Below, in pieces: positions 62,002 to 64,000 of a stretch of 64,000 bases of DNA. The stretch is taken from contig JADGEB010000018.1 of assembly GCA_016744595.1 (NCBI GenBank), forward strand, positions 1 to 64,000, read 5' to 3'. The notes below the pieces were generated by a model that was given only the letters and a program-made list of their open reading frames with translations, was not told the DNA's origin and searched no databases. The translations under genes were made by a program, and so were the position numbers. Numbering within the stretch: the first letter of the stretch is position 1; each line of letters begins with the position of its first letter. The DNA is from Desulfuromusa sp. Lineage in GTDB: Bacteria > Desulfobacterota > Desulfuromonadia > Desulfuromonadales > Geopsychrobacteraceae.

Positions 62002-62616
62002 CTACTGCAAGGCTCCATTTTTGGCTAATAAATCTGCAATTTCTTCAGCTAGTTTTTCATACCCGTGGCGATTAAGATGGATCGGATCACTTTTATACCG
62101 ACTGTCTGCCAGCAATTCCCCAAGAGTTTCCGACAACACCGGTATTTTCAATTCATCACCCAGTTCCTGATAGAGCTTGACGTCATGGAGGCCAAGACCA
62201 AGCTGTGGAACCGTAACGATAACCACCTCAATGCCGCGCTGGGTTGCAGCTTCGCACATGCGCCTGAGGTTAGTTCGTAATTCCTCACGATCCAACTTGC
62301 GCAAGATATCGTTGCCACCGTGACAGATAATCAATAACTCAGGTTGATGTTGGTCAAGAACTCCTGGCAAACGACTGGCACCTTCAGCACTGATTTCTCC
62401 AGGGATTCCGGCATTGACTACTTTACGACCAAGTAATCGACGCAACTGAGCTGGATAACTCATATCTGATTTAGCTCCGACTCCAGAAGTCAAACTGTCA
62501 CCAAATGCAACAATCACATCGTTTGGCCGTAGAAAAGTCAATGAGTTATCGCTACTGTTACAGGAAGCCAACAACATTAACAGTGAAGCAAAAAACAATT
62601 GTTTGATTTTATTCAT
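62002..62616 (-). CDS. SGNH-family esterase lipoprotein (TesA-like)
   Basis: A 204-residue lipoprotein with signal peptide and lipobox LLASC (Cys19). The SGNH blocks are present: GDSLTSG with catalytic S41, NAGIPGEIS, HGGND with N102, and D177-x-x-H180 in DPIHLN. Related proteins are arylesterases, thioesterases or lysophospholipases (TesA). The substrate here is unknown, and location in the envelope is inferred from the lipobox. It lies 31 bp upstream of radC, in the same direction. Confidence 0.9.
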   Translation of the reverse strand: MNKIKQLFFASLLMLLASCNSSDNSLTFLRPNDVIVAFGDSLTSGVGAKSDMSYPAQLRRLLGRKVVNAGIPGEISAEGASRLPGVLDQHQPELLIICHGGNDILRKLDREELRTNLRRMCEAATQRGIEVVIVTVPQLGLGLHDVKLYQELGDELKIPVLSETLGELLADSRYKSDPIHLNRHGYEKLAEEIADLLAKNGALQ

Positions 62617-62721
62617 CTCATCTCTCGTTGTTATTGAATACAGATTGATTCTCGGAGTAACCCCATCATCAGTATTACCGGTACCTTCTCCCCTATAAAT
62701 AAGGATATCATGACAAAATAA

Positions 62722-64000
62722 TTACAAATTTTCTTCGATAAAAAAGTGTCCAACTTCGGTAAACACTTCATCACTACTGCCACGCACTACTCTTGCTGGT
62801 GGCAGTGAGCGCAGAAACATTCGTCCATATCCCCTTTTTACCACACGGCTATCCAGAATCAAAACCACACCTCGGTCATTACGGTGTCGAATCAATCGCC
62901 CAAAACCCTGCTTGAAGCGGATCACTGCCTGCGGCACCGTGTATTCCATAAAAGAATCTCCACCACGCTGCTCAATCGCCTGAGACCGAGCCTCCAGAAC
63001 CGGTTCGGTTGGCACCCGAAATGGTAGACGGGCAATAATAACCTGTTCCAGAGAACGCCCTGGCACATCGACCCCTTCCCAAAAAGAATCAGTCCCGAAG
63101 AGTATACTGTTTTCATCCTCGGCAAAACGCTTCAATAATTGATGGCGGTTCTCCTGTCCCTGTCGTAAGCAACGAAGCTGTTGCGCTTCCAATACCGGCG
63201 AGAGTTCTTCATAAACCTGACGTAATAGAGCGTAGGAGGTAAATAAAACAAAACTACGCCCCTGACTGCATAAAAGGGCTTTTTCGACTGCATCCCGAAC
63301 AGCTTCACTGAATCCAGGTTTACCCGGTTCCGGCAGATCAGTCGGTACAGCAACCAAAGCTTGCTGCTGATAATCAAAGGGAGAATCAAGTGCCAATTCA
63401 ACCAGTCGATTGGGTTCGACCCGGTCAAGACCAACCCGCGAATGAAAATAACCAAAAGCTCCAGCAACAGTCAAAGTGGCGCTGGTCATAACCAGACTCT
63501 TAAAGCGCTGATAGAGAGCCTGATTGAGACTTTCAGCAACCTCAAGGGGAGCCTGACAGAGGCTGGTAATCAGTCCTTTTTTACGTCCAATCCGTCCTTC
63601 ACGAATTTCAATCCAGACACAACTGTTTTTTGCTACAGCCTGAAAAGAACCCAGATCGGCAGAAATCCCCTCCAAGCGCCCGCCAATGCCACGCAAATCA
63701 ACCAGTGATGAGTCCACTTTATCGGCAACGGCATCGGGTAAAGCCTCGGAGGCACGTAACAGTCCCGAAATCCCTTGCGCTAGTTCAGAACTACCAACCC
63801 TTAAGCGTTCTACCCGTTCACAAAGCTGTTGCCACGCCGCTGTTTGCATAAAATCGGGTAAGATCCGATGCTTCAACTCAAGTTTGGCACTGACTTTCTT
63901 GTCGAGGGCTTCAGGCAACTGTTCGGCAATACTCTGTAGTTCATCTAACGCCTGATCAAACAGTTTTTGTCGTTTGATCAGCAATGATTCAATCTCACCA
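62722..64000 (-). CDS. DinG-type ATP-dependent helicase, C-terminal part (truncated)
   Basis: The visible 425 residues are the second half of an XPD/DinG-type superfamily 2 DNA helicase. VMTSATLT, FVLFTSYALLRQVYEELSPVLE, the helicase motif V-like FGTDSFWEGVDVPGRSLEQVIIARLPFRVPTEPVLEAR, and motif VI QAVIRFKQGFGRLIRHRNDRGVVLILDSRVVKRGYGRMFLRSLPPARV are the signatures of the helicase C2 domain. The frame continues to the last base of the window, so the start and the nucleotide-binding and Fe-S motifs lie beyond. Assigned as DinG/YoaA-like. Confidence 0.9.
   Translation of the reverse strand, partial: GEIESLLIKRQKLFDQALDELQSIAEQLPEALDKKVSAKLELKHRILPDFMQTAAWQQLCERVERLRVGSSELAQGISGLLRASEALPDAVADKVDSSLVDLRGIGGRLEGISADLGSFQAVAKNSCVWIEIREGRIGRKKGLITSLCQAPLEVAESLNQALYQRFKSLVMTSATLTVAGAFGYFHSRVGLDRVEPNRLVELALDSPFDYQQQALVAVPTDLPEPGKPGFSEAVRDAVEKALLCSQGRSFVLFTSYALLRQVYEELSPVLEAQQLRCLRQGQENRHQLLKRFAEDENSILFGTDSFWEGVDVPGRSLEQVIIARLPFRVPTEPVLEARSQAIEQRGGDSFMEYTVPQAVIRFKQGFGRLIRHRNDRGVVLILDSRVVKRGYGRMFLRSLPPARVVRGSSDEVFTEVGHFFIEENL

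Noticed and set aside
1-64000. CRISPR array, prophage, integron or insertion sequence
   Set aside because: No regularly spaced direct repeats, integrase, transposase or phage structural genes were seen anywhere in the window.

Overview
The window looks like a chromosomal segment of a Gram-negative, flagellated anaerobe of the Desulfuromonadales/Geobacter type. That placement is an inference from gene content and synteny: futalosine-pathway menaquinone genes, a very long flagellar locus with P- and L-ring genes behind sigma-54 promoters, PilT, a sigma-54 response regulator and intergenic palindromic repeats. No rRNA, tRNA, CRISPR array, prophage or intact insertion sequence was seen.

Layout. 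1-16 kb is a housekeeping mosaic, mostly on the minus strand: 5' part of serS, an HD hydrolase, an EamA transporter, fumC (plus), rnd-mutY, hisC, the menaquinone genes mqnC and mqnE, ubiX, a SAM methyltransferase, a UbiA prenyltransferase (mqnP type), then a YqaA-like membrane protein, an MFS carrier, xthA and a DUF1847 protein. Two families of palindromic repeats are scattered here.

15.5-47.4 kb is an almost unbroken minus-strand flagellar locus. Transcription appears to start at a good sigma-54 promoter near 47,460. It runs through an 802-residue TPR protein, flgBC-fliEFGHIJ, a MotE-like gene, fliK, flgD, a TIGR02530-type gene and flgE, to a strong terminator at 33,926-33,961. A second sigma-54 promoter near 33,835 opens motAB-fliLMNOPQR-flhBAFG-fliA, a small membrane protein, flgFGAHIJ and a TPR/PpiC-like/SPOR periplasmic protein. 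Together these encode basal body, export gate, C-ring, stator, hook and sigma-28. Hook-filament junction, filament, cap and FlgM/FlgN genes are not in the window and must lie elsewhere.

47.7-64 kb is mixed, mainly on the plus strand: a decayed PAS-domain gene, a short hemerythrin-like protein lacking some ligands, two EamA transporters, glgC, a PAS-GGDEF diguanylate cyclase, pilT with a small internally duplicated protein of unknown role, a VOC protein, folK, a TRASH-like protein, a transaldolase, sucCD, a HupE/UreJ metal permease behind an inverted repeat, an NtrC-type regulator, radC, an SGNH lipoprotein and the C-terminal part of a DinG-type helicase.

No wholly new multi-gene system stands out. 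The least explained items are the TPR-PpiC-SPOR protein, the large TPR protein heading the flagellar operon, the duplicated-domain protein after pilT, the ligand-poor hemerythrin-like protein, and the repeats around the mqn genes. All functional statements rest on reading motifs in the sequence; no database search was run.
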